A model generated the notes under the pieces. The model did no database searches. It was not told the origin of the DNA and saw only the letters and a program-made list of their open reading frames with translations. A stretch of DNA of 64,000 nt, from positions 1 through 64,000 of the forward strand of contig NZ_MTHD01000003.1 in NCBI RefSeq assembly GCF_001956855.1, given 5' to 3'. Both the position numbers and the translations under genes were made by a program. Each line of letters opens with the position of its first letter. Position 1 is the stretch's first letter. This stretch comes from Azonexus hydrophilus (GTDB taxonomy: Bacteria; Pseudomonadota; Gammaproteobacteria; Burkholderiales; Rhodocyclaceae). This document shows, piece after piece, positions 19,846 through 29,452 of this stretch.

Positions 19846-21593
19846 TGGCCTTCATCGTCGAATACTTCGTCCCGCTGATGTTTGTCGGGCTGATCTTCTT
19901 CCTGCTCTCCGGTTTTCCGGTGGCCTTTGCGCTCGCTGCCACCGGTCTGCTTTTCGGTACCATCGGCATGGAGGCCGGGCTGTTTTCGTCCACGCTGTTC
20001 CATGCCCTGCCGTTGCGTCTGTTCGGCATCATGCAGAACGACACCCTGCTGGCCATTCCCTTCTTCACGATGATGGGCATCATCCTGCAGAAAAGCGGTA
20101 TGGCCGAGGATCTGCTCGAATCGATCGGCCAGGTATTCGGCCCCCTGCGTGGCGGGCTGGCGCTTGCCGTCATCGTTGTCGGCGCGCTGCTGGCGGCAAC
20201 CACCGGTGTGGTCGCGGCGTCGGTGATTGCCATGGGCCTGATCTCGCTGCCGATCATGTTGCGCTACGGCTACAACCGTTCCATCGCTGCCGGCACCATT
20301 ACCGCCGCCGGCACGCTGGCGCAGGCTGTGCCGCCTTCGCTGGTGCTGATCGTCATGGCCGACCAGCTCGGTCGTTCGGTTGGTGACATGTACGCCGGGG
20401 CAATGATTCCGGCGATGATGCTGATCGGGCTCTATGTGCTGTTCATCATCGGTCTGGCCATTTTCAAGCCGGAATGGGTGCCGGCGCTGCCGCCAGAGGC
20501 GCGCATCTACCGCGAGCCGAATGGCAGCAGCGGCCAGTTGTCCTTGTGGCTTCTGTCGGCTGGTTCCTGGGCCATCGGTCTGGTCCTGTATTTGAACTAC
20601 GACAGTGTCGCCGCTTCCCTGTTTGGCCGGACAGGTGAAGCTCCGTTCGACGAACGGGCGATCTTCACGCTGTCAGTGATCGGCCTGGTCTCGCTGCTGC
20701 TGGCGATCATCAACCGCAAATTGAAACTTGGACTGCTGTCGGTGCTTGCGGAACGCGTCACTTTTGCCCTGGTTCCTCCGCTGGTGCTGATCTTCCTGGT
20801 GCTGGGCACGATCTTCCTCGGTATCGCAACGCCGACCGAAGGTGGAGCGATGGGGGCTGTTGGCGCCTTGATCATGGCCTTGTCGCGGCGACAGCTGTCG
20901 ATGGTGCTGCTCAAGGAAGCGCTGGACAACAGCGCCCGGCTGTCCTGCTTCGTGCTGTTCATCCTGATCGGCTCGACGGTATTTTCCTTCACTTTCAATG
21001 CTGCCGATGGCCACATCTGGGTCGAGCATCTGTTCGACAAGCTGCCTGGCGGACAGGTCGGTTTCCTGGTGTTCGTGAACCTGCTGGTCTTCGTTCTCGG
21101 CATGTTCATCGACTTCTTCGAGATTGCCTTCATCGTCGTGCCGATTCTGGCGCCGGTGGCGGACAAGATGGATATCAACCTGATCTGGTTCGGGGTCATC
21201 ATTGCGATGAACCTGCAGACCTCCTTCCTGACGCCGCCATTTGGTTTTGCCCTGTTTTACCTGCGTAGCGTCGCGGCCCGTACGGCCTACAAGGATGTGG
21301 TCACCGGCAAGCAGATCCAGCCGCTGACGACGCCGCAGATATACAAGGGAGCGTTTGCCTTCATCATTCTGCAACTGGCCATGGTGGCCGTATTGATCGC
21401 TTATCCTGGTCTGGTGACTGGTAGCCTGGACGAGAAGGTCAAGGTGGATCTCAATACCGTCGAACTCGGTACAGGTGGTAGCAGTGGCTGGGGTGAGGAG
21501 CCGAATTTGCCGGCACCGGCAGAGACGGGGGAGGCCCAGGCTGATCCGGCTGCCGCCTTGATGGAGCAGATGCGGCAAGACGGACAACGCTGA
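19845..21593 (+). CDS. dctM: TRAP transporter large permease (DctM family)
   Basis: The large membrane subunit carrying the sodium/proton-coupled transport path. It is 582 aa, longer than the typical ~430 aa DctM. The additional length is an internal loop around residues 200-260 and a soluble Gly/Pro/Ala-rich C-terminal tail after the last hydrophobic segment. Many hydrophobic helices and motifs such as LSGFPVAFALAATG and ATPTEGGAMGAVGAL are visible. The gene for its periplasmic binding protein is convergent at 21724 rather than in the same operon. Confidence 0.9.
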   Translation: MAFIVEYFVPLMFVGLIFFLLSGFPVAFALAATGLLFGTIGMEAGLFSSTLFHALPLRLFGIMQNDTLLAIPFFTMMGIILQKSGMAEDLLESIGQVFGPLRGGLALAVIVVGALLAATTGVVAASVIAMGLISLPIMLRYGYNRSIAAGTITAAGTLAQAVPPSLVLIVMADQLGRSVGDMYAGAMIPAMMLIGLYVLFIIGLAIFKPEWVPALPPEARIYREPNGSSGQLSLWLLSAGSWAIGLVLYLNYDSVAASLFGRTGEAPFDERAIFTLSVIGLVSLLLAIINRKLKLGLLSVLAERVTFALVPPLVLIFLVLGTIFLGIATPTEGGAMGAVGALIMALSRRQLSMVLLKEALDNSARLSCFVLFILIGSTVFSFTFNAADGHIWVEHLFDKLPGGQVGFLVFVNLLVFVLGMFIDFFEIAFIVVPILAPVADKMDINLIWFGVIIAMNLQTSFLTPPFGFALFYLRSVAARTAYKDVVTGKQIQPLTTPQIYKGAFAFIILQLAMVAVLIAYPGLVTGSLDEKVKVDLNTVELGTGGSSGWGEEPNLPAPAETGEAQADPAAALMEQMRQDGQR

Positions 21594-21615
21594 ACAACTG
21601 CAACTGCATGACTAG

Positions 21616-21644
21616 AGCCGCCCGGGTTTTTCGGGCGGCTTTTT
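21616..21644 (+). terminator. Rho-independent terminator after dctM
   Basis: The stem AGCCGCCCG / CGGGCGGCT has a loop GGTTTTT and is followed by a T run, directly after the dctM stop. Confidence 0.85.
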
Positions 21645-21673
21645 CGTGTCTGAAGCCTGAAAACAGCACCCAT

Positions 21674-21702
21674 AAAAAAACCCGCAGCCTGGCTGCGGGT
21701 TT
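21674..21702 (-). terminator. Rho-independent terminator after dctP
   Basis: The stem ACCCGCAGCC / GGCTGCGGGT is followed by a T run when read on the minus strand, 22 bases beyond the dctP stop. Together with the previous hairpin it separates the two convergent transcripts. Confidence 0.85.
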
Positions 21703-21723
21703 TGGTCTTGCCGGGAAGGGGGC

Positions 21724-22863
21724 TTACAGCTTCTGTGCCTGCATGTAGCTGTCGAAACCGGCTTCGGCGAAGCGGAACCACTGGTGCTGATCGCGGCGGA
21801 ATACTTCGTAGTCGGCGTAGATCTTCCGCCAGTTCGGGTTCTTTTCCGAGAGTTCGGCGTAGTGCTGCTGCGAGAACTTGAAGGCGGCGTCCATGACGTC
21901 CTTCGGCAGGCGGAACAGCTTGGTGCCACCGGCAACCAGTTCCTTCAGCGCCGTCGGGTTGCGGGCATCGTATTTGGCCTGCATGTCGACGTGGGCGAAG
22001 GCCGAAGCGCACTCGATGATCGCCTTGTACTCGGAAGACAGCGAGTTGTAGGCCTTGTCGCTGACGTACAGCGTCAGTTGCGGGCCGCCTTCCCACCAGG
22101 CCGGGTAGGCATAGTAGCCAGCAACCTTGTTGATGCCGAGTTTCTGGTCGTCGTAAGGACCGATCCATTCGGTGGCATCGATCGTGCCCTTTTCCAGCGA
22201 CTGGTAGATTTCACCGGCCGGGATGTTCTGCGGCACACCGCCGATGCCGGCCAGGATGCGGCCACCGAAACCACCGATGCGCATCTTCAGGCCATTCATG
22301 TCGGCCAGCGACTTGATTTCCTTGCGGTACCAGCCGCCCATCTGGGCGCCGGTATTACCCATCGGGAAATTGACGATGTTGTACTGGGCGTACAGTTCGC
22401 GCAGCAGCTTGAGGCCGTTGCCCTGGAACATCCAGGCCGTGGTCTGGCGGGAGTTGAGACCGAACGGGATGGTGCAATCCATCGCGAAGCTCTCGTCCTT
22501 GCCGAAGAAGTAGTAAGGCGCGGTATGCGCGCATTCGACGGTGCCCTGCTGGACGGCATCGAGGACACCGAACGGGGGAACCAGCTCGCCACCCGGGTGG
22601 ATGGAGATTTCGAACTTGCCGCCGGAGAGTTCCTTGACCTTGGCAGCGAAGGTTTCTGCTGCACCGTAGATGGTGTCGAGTGACTTCGGGAAGCTGGAGG
22701 CCAGGCGCCAGCGAATGGTCTCGCCGCCGGTGACGACGGCCGGAGCGGCCGGTGCAGCGGTTTGCGGGGCGGCTTCTTCCTTCTTGCCGCAGCCGCTCAG
22801 CAGCATACCGGCGCCAGCAGCAGCGCCCAGCGAAGCGGTGGTCAGAAACTTGCGTCTTTGCAT
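21724..22863 (-). CDS. dctP: TRAP transporter periplasmic solute-binding protein
   Basis: A 379 aa binding protein that delivers substrate to the DctQM permease. The N-terminus MQRRKFLTTASLG looks like a twin-arginine signal, and LLSGCGKK is also a good lipobox, so it may be a Tat-exported lipoprotein. The mature part (WRLASSFPKSLDTIYG, then GGFGGRILAGIGGVPQ and ATEWIGPYDD) resembles the alpha-keto-acid / mannitol-chloroaromatic group of DctP proteins. The substrate is not determined. It faces dctQM instead of preceding it, with its own promoter region at 22864-23003. Confidence 0.88.
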   Translation of the reverse strand: MQRRKFLTTASLGAAAGAGMLLSGCGKKEEAAPQTAAPAAPAVVTGGETIRWRLASSFPKSLDTIYGAAETFAAKVKELSGGKFEISIHPGGELVPPFGVLDAVQQGTVECAHTAPYYFFGKDESFAMDCTIPFGLNSRQTTAWMFQGNGLKLLRELYAQYNIVNFPMGNTGAQMGGWYRKEIKSLADMNGLKMRIGGFGGRILAGIGGVPQNIPAGEIYQSLEKGTIDATEWIGPYDDQKLGINKVAGYYAYPAWWEGGPQLTLYVSDKAYNSLSSEYKAIIECASAFAHVDMQAKYDARNPTALKELVAGGTKLFRLPKDVMDAAFKFSQQHYAELSEKNPNWRKIYADYEVFRRDQHQWFRFAEAGFDSYMQAQKL

Positions 22864-22971
22864 GAATTGTCTCCTCGGTTTTGATGCCTTGCCCAGGCAA
22901 GGCGGATTGATGCAGCGTTTATCGAAGCAAATCGATAAACGCCATGGTCAGCCCATTTGCTTCATTCCCGA

Positions 22972-22989
22972 ATTAGGATATTCCCTAAT
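22972..22989. promoter_or_regulatory. Dyad shared by both TRAP promoters (dctP side)
   Basis: The perfect inverted repeat ATTAGG-N6-CCTAAT lies 108 bases upstream of the dctP start, in the gap before fbp. It matches the dyad upstream of dctQ. Confidence 0.45.
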
Positions 22990-23003
22990 CGCCAGCCGGC
23001 CTT

Positions 23004-24017
23004 TCAGTTGCCGTGGTATCCGGTGACGCGGTCAACTTCGTTTCTGGAACCAAGAATGACCGGCACGCGCTGGTGCAGTCTGTCCGGAACGATGTCGAGG
23101 ATGCGCTCGCGACCCGTGGTCGCGGCACCGCCGGCCTGCTCGACGAGGAAGGCCATCGGATTGGCTTCGTACATCAGGCGCAGCTTGCCGCCCTGTGCCT
23201 GCATCTTGCTGTCCATCGGATACATGAAGATGCCGCCGCGGGTCATGATGCGATGCACGTCGGCGACCATCGAAGCGACCCAGCGCATGTTGTAGTCCTT
23301 GCCCAGTGGCCCGGTCTTGCCGGCAACCATCTCGTCGACATAGCGCTTGACCGGCGTTTCCCAGAAGCGCTGGTTTGACATGTTGATGGCGAATTCCTTG
23401 GTGTCGGCGGGGATCTGCACGTGTTCCTGAGTCAGGATGAACTGGCCCTGTTCGCGGTCGAGCGTGAACACGGCAACGCCGTCGCCGACGGTCAGCACCA
23501 GCAGCGTCGTCGGGCCATAAACCGCATAACCGGCGGCAACCTGGGCGGTGCCGGGTTGCAGGAAGGCCTGTTCGGCGGCGGCTGCGGTCGACAGGTCGGC
23601 GCCTTCGGGGGACTTGAGTACCGAGAAGATGGTGCCGATCGAGACGTTGACGTCAATGTTCGACGAGCCGTCGAGCGGATCGAAGGTCAGCAGGTATTCG
23701 CCTTTGGGGAAACGGTTGGGGACCAGGTGCGGCAGATCCATTTCCTCGGAAGCCATGGCGGCGAGATGACCACCCCATTCGTTGGCTTCGAGCAGGATTT
23801 CATTGGACAGGACGTCAAGCTTCTTCTGCGCTTCGCCCTGGACGTTGTCGCTGCCGGCTTCGCCGAGCACGCCGCCGAGGCCGCCCTTGCCGATGGCAAT
23901 CGAGATGGCCTGGCAGGCGCGCGAGACGACTTCGATCAGGAATTTGAGGTCGGCCGGAATGCGGCCCTTGTTGCGATGCTCTTCGGTCAGATAGCGAGCC
24001 AGCGTGCGCTGTGCCAT
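23004..24017 (-). CDS. fbp: Fructose-1,6-bisphosphatase class I (second copy)
   Basis: A gluconeogenic FBPase of 337 aa. The metal-site motif [20 protein letters not shown] is intact, and [11 protein letters not shown] lies further on. Start 24017 ([10 protein letters not shown]) is preferred over the upstream in-frame ATG at 24095, which overlaps the neighbouring gene. It lies 34 bp downstream of the PAS-GGDEF-EAL gene on the same strand, so read-through is possible. The paralogue at 851 belongs to the Calvin operon. Confidence 0.94.
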   Translation of the reverse strand: MAQRTLARYLTEEHRNKGRIPADLKFLIEVVSRACQAISIAIGKGGLGGVLGEAGSDNVQGEAQKKLDVLSNEILLEANEWGGHLAAMASEEMDLPHLVPNRFPKGEYLLTFDPLDGSSNIDVNVSIGTIFSVLKSPEGADLSTAAAAEQAFLQPGTAQVAAGYAVYGPTTLLVLTVGDGVAVFTLDREQGQFILTQEHVQIPADTKEFAINMSNQRFWETPVKRYVDEMVAGKTGPLGKDYNMRWVASMVADVHRIMTRGGIFMYPMDSKMQAQGGKLRLMYEANPMAFLVEQAGGAATTGRERILDIVPDRLHQRVPVILGSRNEVDRVTGYHGN

Positions 24018-24051
24018 GGGAACTCCGGACGGGAAAGATAAAGGCGGGATT

Positions 24052-26535
24052 TTACTCTGCCGGGTGGGCTGCGTGCAGGAAGGCAAAGGCGGCACCGCTG
24101 GTCAGCGGCTTGCTGAACAGGTAACCCTGGACTTCGTCGCAGCCGTTGGCGCGCAAGAGTTCGAGCTGGTCGGCGGTCTCCACGCCTTCAGCGATGACGT
24201 TGAGTCCGAGCGAGTGGGCGAGTGCGATGGTGCCGAAAGCGATGGCCCGGTCGTTGAGGTCGTGCTCGATGTCGCGGACGAAGGAGCGGTCGATCTTCAG
24301 GTGGTCGATCGGGAACAGCTTCAGATAGGCGAGTGAGGAATAGCCGGTGCCGAAATCGTCGATCGCCAGGCTGATGCCCATGCGGCCGATGCGCTCGAGG
24401 ATGTGAATGGCTTCCTGGGGGTTTTCCATCACCGAGCTTTCGGTGATTTCCAGTTCGAGCAATTCAGCCGGCAGGCCGGATTCCGCCAGTGCGCCGGCGA
24501 CCGTTTCGCAGAAGTCACGGCGACGAAGCTGGCGCGCCGAGACGTTGACCGCAACCCGCAGCGGCTTGAGGCCGTTGTCGATCCAGTGCTTCATTTCGCG
24601 GCAGGCGGTGAGCATGACCCAGTCGCCGATTTCGACGATCATCCCGGTTTCCTCGGCGACCGGGATGAAGCGGTCGGGGGAGATCATGCCGTCGGTCGGG
24701 TGGTGCCAGCGCAGCAGCGCTTCGACGCCGGTCGGCCGGGAACTGTCGGCGCGGAACTGGGGCTGGTAGACCAGGGCCAGTTCGTTGCGGCTGATCGCGT
24801 GGCGCAGCTTGCGTTCGATGTCCAGGCGCTCGGTGGCGATCTGGTTCATGTCGGCGGCGAAGAACTGATAGTTGTTGCGGCCGGCCGATTTGGCGTGGTA
24901 CATCGCCGTGTCGGCGTTTTTCAGGATGCTGTCGCCGTCCGGTCCGTCGTCGGGGAACAGGCTGATGCCGATCGACGGGCTGGTGTGCAGTTCGTGGCCT
25001 TCGGCCTCGATCGGCGTGCTCAGTGCATTGACGATCTTGCTGGCGACCAGCGCGGTATCGGCCGGGTTGGCGATGCCGGGCAGGATGACGACGAATTCGT
25101 CGCCGCCGAGACGGGCGACGAAATCGGTTTCGCGGACCACGCTTGACAGCCGGCAAGCGACTTCGCGCAGCAACTCGTCGCCGACCTGGTGGCCGAGCGT
25201 GTCGTTGATGATCTTGAAGCGGTCGAGGTCGATGAACATGATCCCGACCTTCCATTCGTGCCGACGGGCTTCCGGCAGCAACTGGCCGAGACGCATCAGC
25301 AGCGCCAGCCGATTGGGCAGGCCGGTCAGCGAGTCATGCTGCGCGATGTGCTGCATCCGCGCTTCGGCTTCCTTGCGCTCGGTGATGTCGGCGAAGATCC
25401 AGATGTAATGTCTGGCCAGGCCGCCGCTGCTTTCCTCGACGCGATTGGTACGCAGGCTGGCCGGGAAACTTTCGCCGTCGCGGCGTCGCATCGGGACTTC
25501 GCCGCGCCAGGCACCGTGCAGTCCGAGCGTGCCCAGCAACTGCTCCTTTCGCCAGGAGTCGTCCGCCAGCATCAGTTCGAAAACCGGGGAGCCAATCAGT
25601 TCGTTGGCGCTGCGCCCGGTCATGCTGGCCGCCGCCGGGTTGATCGACAGCACCAGGTAGTTTTCGTCGGTGACGACAATACCGGCCGGCGTGTGGTTGA
25701 ACACGACCTGGGCCAGTTGGTCGCGTTCGGCGCTGGCGCGCCGTTCGGTGACATCGGTGTAGATGGTGACGAAACTGCCATCGTCCAGCGGCACGCCGCG
25801 GACGTCGACGGTCTGTCCATTCGGACGCGTCCGTTCGAAATGGTGGGCGACGGGATGGCGGGCCCGCGCCAGCAGGGCGCGAACGATCGATTCGGATTCG
25901 CCCGGGCCGTATTCCCCGCGTTCGGCATTGAAGCGGAAAATGCGCTCCATGCTCACCGGGGTTTGTTCAAACAGCCTGTCCGGCAGGCCGAGCAGTTGCT
26001 GGAATTCGCGATTGTGCAGCAGCAGGTTCAGATTCTTGTCGAACAGCGTGACGGCACAGGGAATGGCTTCGATGACGGTTTCCAGCAGGGCATGCTGGTG
26101 ACGCAACTGTTCCTCGGCAGATTTGCGCTCGGTGATGTCGGTGTAGGTCGTGACGAAGCCGGTCAGCTTGCCGTTGATCAGCAGCGGTTCGCCATGGACC
26201 AGATGCGTGCGCCCACTGGGCCGGGTACGCTCGAAGCGGTGCGGCTGGAAATCCTGTGCCAGTGTCGTGATCCGGCGGACATGGTCCTCCGGGTCGCCCG
26301 GGCCGTATTCGCCCCGCTGTGCCGGGATGCGGATCAGGTCGGAAAAACTGACGCCATCCACGACGATCTCGGGCGGCAGTTCAAGCATCTCGATGAAACC
26401 TTCGTTCCACACGCGCAGACGAAGCTGTTCGTCGAAGACGCTGATGCCCTGCGGCAGGCTCGACACCACCGCCTGCAGGTAGGCGAGACGAAGCCGGGAA
26501 TCGTCAATGGCGGAGAGGTTGTCGTCGATGTTCAA
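24052..26535 (-). CDS. PAS-PAS-PAS-GGDEF-EAL cyclic-di-GMP protein
   Basis: An 827 aa signalling protein without membrane segments. Three PAS domains (about 15-135, 145-265 and 270-390, each ending in a DxTERK-type junction) precede a GGDEF domain with intact GGDEF at 477-481 and the inhibitory site RETD at 468-471. An EAL domain follows with EAL at 605-607 and DDFGTGYSS near its end. Both catalytic motifs look complete, so it could make or degrade cyclic-di-GMP, with the PAS region sensing a cytoplasmic signal. Confidence 0.92.
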   Translation of the reverse strand: MNIDDNLSAIDDSRLRLAYLQAVVSSLPQGISVFDEQLRLRVWNEGFIEMLELPPEIVVDGVSFSDLIRIPAQRGEYGPGDPEDHVRRITTLAQDFQPHRFERTRPSGRTHLVHGEPLLINGKLTGFVTTYTDITERKSAEEQLRHQHALLETVIEAIPCAVTLFDKNLNLLLHNREFQQLLGLPDRLFEQTPVSMERIFRFNAERGEYGPGESESIVRALLARARHPVAHHFERTRPNGQTVDVRGVPLDDGSFVTIYTDVTERRASAERDQLAQVVFNHTPAGIVVTDENYLVLSINPAAASMTGRSANELIGSPVFELMLADDSWRKEQLLGTLGLHGAWRGEVPMRRRDGESFPASLRTNRVEESSGGLARHYIWIFADITERKEAEARMQHIAQHDSLTGLPNRLALLMRLGQLLPEARRHEWKVGIMFIDLDRFKIINDTLGHQVGDELLREVACRLSSVVRETDFVARLGGDEFVVILPGIANPADTALVASKIVNALSTPIEAEGHELHTSPSIGISLFPDDGPDGDSILKNADTAMYHAKSAGRNNYQFFAADMNQIATERLDIERKLRHAISRNELALVYQPQFRADSSRPTGVEALLRWHHPTDGMISPDRFIPVAEETGMIVEIGDWVMLTACREMKHWIDNGLKPLRVAVNVSARQLRRRDFCETVAGALAESGLPAELLELEITESSVMENPQEAIHILERIGRMGISLAIDDFGTGYSSLAYLKLFPIDHLKIDRSFVRDIEHDLNDRAIAFGTIALAHSLGLNVIAEGVETADQLELLRANGCDEVQGYLFSKPLTSGAAFAFLHAAHPAE

Positions 26536-26613
26536 GATGTGGCCGGGCTTGTCACAATTATTACGCGATGATAACCGAAGGCGTGTTCATGGCAGTAGCC
26601 GATCTGGCTGGGA

Positions 26614-27171
26614 TCAGGTATTTCGCCATTTGATCGAGCAGCCGATCGAAGCGTGCTGTTCTTGCGGTCCACGATCCGTTTCGGCGATTTTCCGCATGGC
26701 AGCGAACAGTTCGCGTGGTGCGTCGGCCGGGCCGGGGGTTTTGCCTGAAGCGTCGAGTCGACCGCGATATTGCAGTTCGAGCCGGCTGTTGTAGCCGAAG
26801 AAGTCAGGCGTGCACACGGCGCCGTAGGCGCGGGCGACCGACTGCTCGACGTCGAGCAGGTAGGGGAAGGGGAAGGCCAGCTCTGTCGCCCAGCGCTGCA
26901 TGTTGGCGAAACCATCGCCCGGGTAGGCCTCGGTGTCATTGCTCATGATCGCGACACTGCCGATGCCGTGGTTCTGCAGTTCGCGGCAGTCGCGGATCAG
27001 GCGGTCGATGATCGCCTTGACGTAAGGACAGTGGTTGCAGATGAACATCACCAGCAGGCCGTTCGGGCCGCGACAGCCGGCCAGGCTGTATTGCTTGCCG
27101 TCGGTGCCGGGCAGGGAGAAATCGATGGCCGGCAGGCCGAAATCGCATAACGGCGGATTGAGTGCGACCAT
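26614..27171 (-). CDS. Thioredoxin-fold redoxin family protein
   Basis: A 185 aa AhpC/redoxin-like protein. The motif MFICNHCPYVKAI carries a CxxC redox pair, and the C-terminal SIGCSIKW is typical of this family of single-domain thioredoxin-like proteins. There is no signal peptide, so it is probably cytoplasmic. Start 27171 has GGGAGC before it. It diverges from rsmE with a 42-bp gap. The physiological partner is unknown. Confidence 0.82.
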   Translation of the reverse strand: MVALNPPLCDFGLPAIDFSLPGTDGKQYSLAGCRGPNGLLVMFICNHCPYVKAIIDRLIRDCRELQNHGIGSVAIMSNDTEAYPGDGFANMQRWATELAFPFPYLLDVEQSVARAYGAVCTPDFFGYNSRLELQYRGRLDASGKTPGPADAPRELFAAMRKIAETDRGPQEQHASIGCSIKWRNT

Positions 27172-27213
27172 GATGCTCCCTTCGGCGACGTGTTTCGCCG
27201 CATAATAGCACCG

Positions 27214-27951
27214 ATGAATCTGCCCCGTTTCTATTGCCGGGAGGCCCTTTCGCCGGGCGCCCATGTCGAATTGCCCGAACCCGTGGCCCGCCACGCCGTG
27301 CGTGTCCTGCGCCTGCCGCCGGGGGCGCCGATGGTGTTGTTTGACGGCCGGGGCGGCGAGTATCCTGCGCATATCGAGCGCATCGAGAAGAACCGCGTTT
27401 TTGCCGAGCTGGCTGACTGGCGCGATGTCGAGCGTGAGTCACCGCTGGCGGTGACGCTGGTGCAGGCCCTGCAGGCCGGCGACAAGATGGATTTCACCAT
27501 CCAGAAGGCGGTCGAGCTCGGCGTACGTGACATCGTCCCGGTGGAAAGCCGGCGCAGCGTGCTGAAGCTGGCCGGCGAGCGTGCCGGCAAGCGGGTGGCG
27601 CACTGGCAGGGTGTGGCCGCGTCAGCTTGCGAGCAATGCGGGCGCAATCAGGTACCGCTGGTGGCGCCGCTGGAACGTCTCGATCACTGGCTGGCGAAGC
27701 CGGCGGCAGGCATCCTGCGGCTGATGCTGGCGCCGGATGCCGAAAATACGCTGAGCGACATCGCACCGGCGACGAATGTACAACTGTTGATCGGGGCCGA
27801 AGGGGGGCTTGATCCGCAGGAAGTGCTGGCAGCGCGACAGTCGGGTTTCCAGGCGGTTCGCCTGGGGCCGCGCGTGCTGCGTACGGAAACGGCAGGCCTG
27901 GCGGCGCTGTCCGTGCTGCAGGCCTTGTGGGGTGATTTCAGGGGGGAGTGA
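27214..27951 (+). CDS. rsmE: 16S rRNA (uracil-1498-N3)-methyltransferase
   Basis: A SPOUT-family methyltransferase modifying U1498 of 16S rRNA. It is 245 aa, with the N-terminal PUA-like part (HAVRVLRLPPG) and the C-terminal knot motifs LLIGAEGGLDPQE and RLGPRVLRTETA visible. ATG 27214 starts MNLPRFYC. It is three bases from the pap start, suggesting co-transcription. Confidence 0.92.
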   Translation: MNLPRFYCREALSPGAHVELPEPVARHAVRVLRLPPGAPMVLFDGRGGEYPAHIERIEKNRVFAELADWRDVERESPLAVTLVQALQAGDKMDFTIQKAVELGVRDIVPVESRRSVLKLAGERAGKRVAHWQGVAASACEQCGRNQVPLVAPLERLDHWLAKPAAGILRLMLAPDAENTLSDIAPATNVQLLIGAEGGLDPQEVLAARQSGFQAVRLGPRVLRTETAGLAALSVLQALWGDFRGE

Positions 27952-27954
27952 AAC

Positions 27955-29451
27955 ATGTTCGAATCAGCAGAGCTGGGCCACGAAGTCGACAAGGAGACGT
28001 TCAAGAAGGAAGTGCCGTTGCTGCGCGCGGCCTTGCTCGACGTCCAGTACGACGTGTTGCAGAAGAAGGAGTTTCCGGTCGTCATCCTGATTTCCGGGGT
28101 CGACGGCAGCGGCAAGGGTGAAACCATCAACCTGCTGTATTCGTGGATGGACCCGCGACACATCTCGACGCTGGCCTTCTCGACGCCGAGCGACGAGGAA
28201 GCGGCGCGGCCGTACATGTGGCGCTACTGGCGTGCCTTGCCGGCCAAGGGCAAGGTCGGCATCTTCGCCGGCTCGTGGTATTCGCAGCCGATCGCCGACC
28301 GGATCACCGGCGTCATGCGGCGCGCCGAACTGGACGAGCAACTCGATGACATCAACCGTTTCGAGGCGATGCTGGTCAATGAAGGCGCGCTGGTCCTGAA
28401 GTTCTGGTTCCACCTGTCGAAGGATGGGCAGAAGAAGCGCCTGAAAGCGCTGGAGAAGGACCCGCGTACGGCCTGGCGGGTGACCAAGGAAAGCTACGAC
28501 CGGCTGAAGACCTACGACAAGCTGCAGGATGTCGCCGGTCATGTGCTGCGCGTGACCAATACCGCCAAGGCGCCGTGGATCATCGTCGAAGGCACCGACG
28601 ATGCCTACCGTTCGCTGACCGTCGGCCGCATCGTTCTCGATGCGATGAAGCGCCGCCTGCAGCAGCCGCTGCAACAGGTGCCGGTGGCGCCGCCGATCAT
28701 TCATCCGATCGACCGCAAGAACGTGCTCAGCGAACTCGACCTGACGCAGAAACTGGGCAAGAAGGATTACGAAAGCCAGTTGGCGAAATATCAGTCGCGG
28801 TTGTCGGAACTGGTGCGTGATCCGCGCTTCGTCGGCAAGCGGTCGCTGGTGCTGGTCTTTGAAGGTTCTGACGCGGCCGGCAAGGGCGGCAGCATCCGCC
28901 GGCTCGGCGCGGCGATGGATGCGCGCCAGTACCAGATCATCCCGATCGCCGCCCCGACCGAGGAGGAGCGTGTCCAGCCCTACTTGTGGCGTTTCTGGCG
29001 CCACCTGCCGCGGACCGGCCGGGTGGCGATCTTCGATCGCTCGTGGTACGGCCGCGTGCTCGTCGAGCGGGTCGAGGGTTTTTGCTCCGAACCCGACTGG
29101 CTGCGTGCCTACGCCGAGATCAACGATTTCGAGCATCAACTGGCGCAGGCCGGCACCGTGGTCGTCAAGTTCTGGCTGCAGATCTCCGCCGAAGAACAGT
29201 TGCGCCGTTTCAAGGAGCGTCAGGACACCGAGTTCAAGCGCTTCAAGATCACCGATGAAGACTGGCGCAATCGCGAGAAATGGGATGAATACGTTTCTGC
29301 GGTCTGTGACATGGTCGACCGCACGTCAACGGGACAGGCCCCCTGGACGTTGGTTGAGGCCAATGACAAGAACTTTGCCCGCGTGAAGGTCCTGAAGACC
29401 CTCTGCGAACGCCTGGAAGACGCCCTCAAAGACGAAGGAAAAAAATCCTGA
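27955..29451 (+). CDS. pap: Polyphosphate:AMP phosphotransferase (two PPK2 domains)
   Basis: A class II PPK2 enzyme that phosphorylates AMP to ADP with polyphosphate. It is 498 aa, made of two tandem PPK2 domains. The N-terminal one has the Walker A GVDGSGKGE at about 46-54 but FAGSWYSQ where the catalytic lid normally reads DRSWYG. The C-terminal one has GSDAAGKGG near 305 and an intact DRSWYGRVLVERVEG. That asymmetry matches known PAPs, where the C-terminal domain is catalytic. The gene fits the phosphate and polyphosphate theme of the window. Confidence 0.9.
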   Translation: MFESAELGHEVDKETFKKEVPLLRAALLDVQYDVLQKKEFPVVILISGVDGSGKGETINLLYSWMDPRHISTLAFSTPSDEEAARPYMWRYWRALPAKGKVGIFAGSWYSQPIADRITGVMRRAELDEQLDDINRFEAMLVNEGALVLKFWFHLSKDGQKKRLKALEKDPRTAWRVTKESYDRLKTYDKLQDVAGHVLRVTNTAKAPWIIVEGTDDAYRSLTVGRIVLDAMKRRLQQPLQQVPVAPPIIHPIDRKNVLSELDLTQKLGKKDYESQLAKYQSRLSELVRDPRFVGKRSLVLVFEGSDAAGKGGSIRRLGAAMDARQYQIIPIAAPTEEERVQPYLWRFWRHLPRTGRVAIFDRSWYGRVLVERVEGFCSEPDWLRAYAEINDFEHQLAQAGTVVVKFWLQISAEEQLRRFKERQDTEFKRFKITDEDWRNREKWDEYVSAVCDMVDRTSTGQAPWTLVEANDKNFARVKVLKTLCERLEDALKDEGKKS

Positions 29452-29452
29452 C

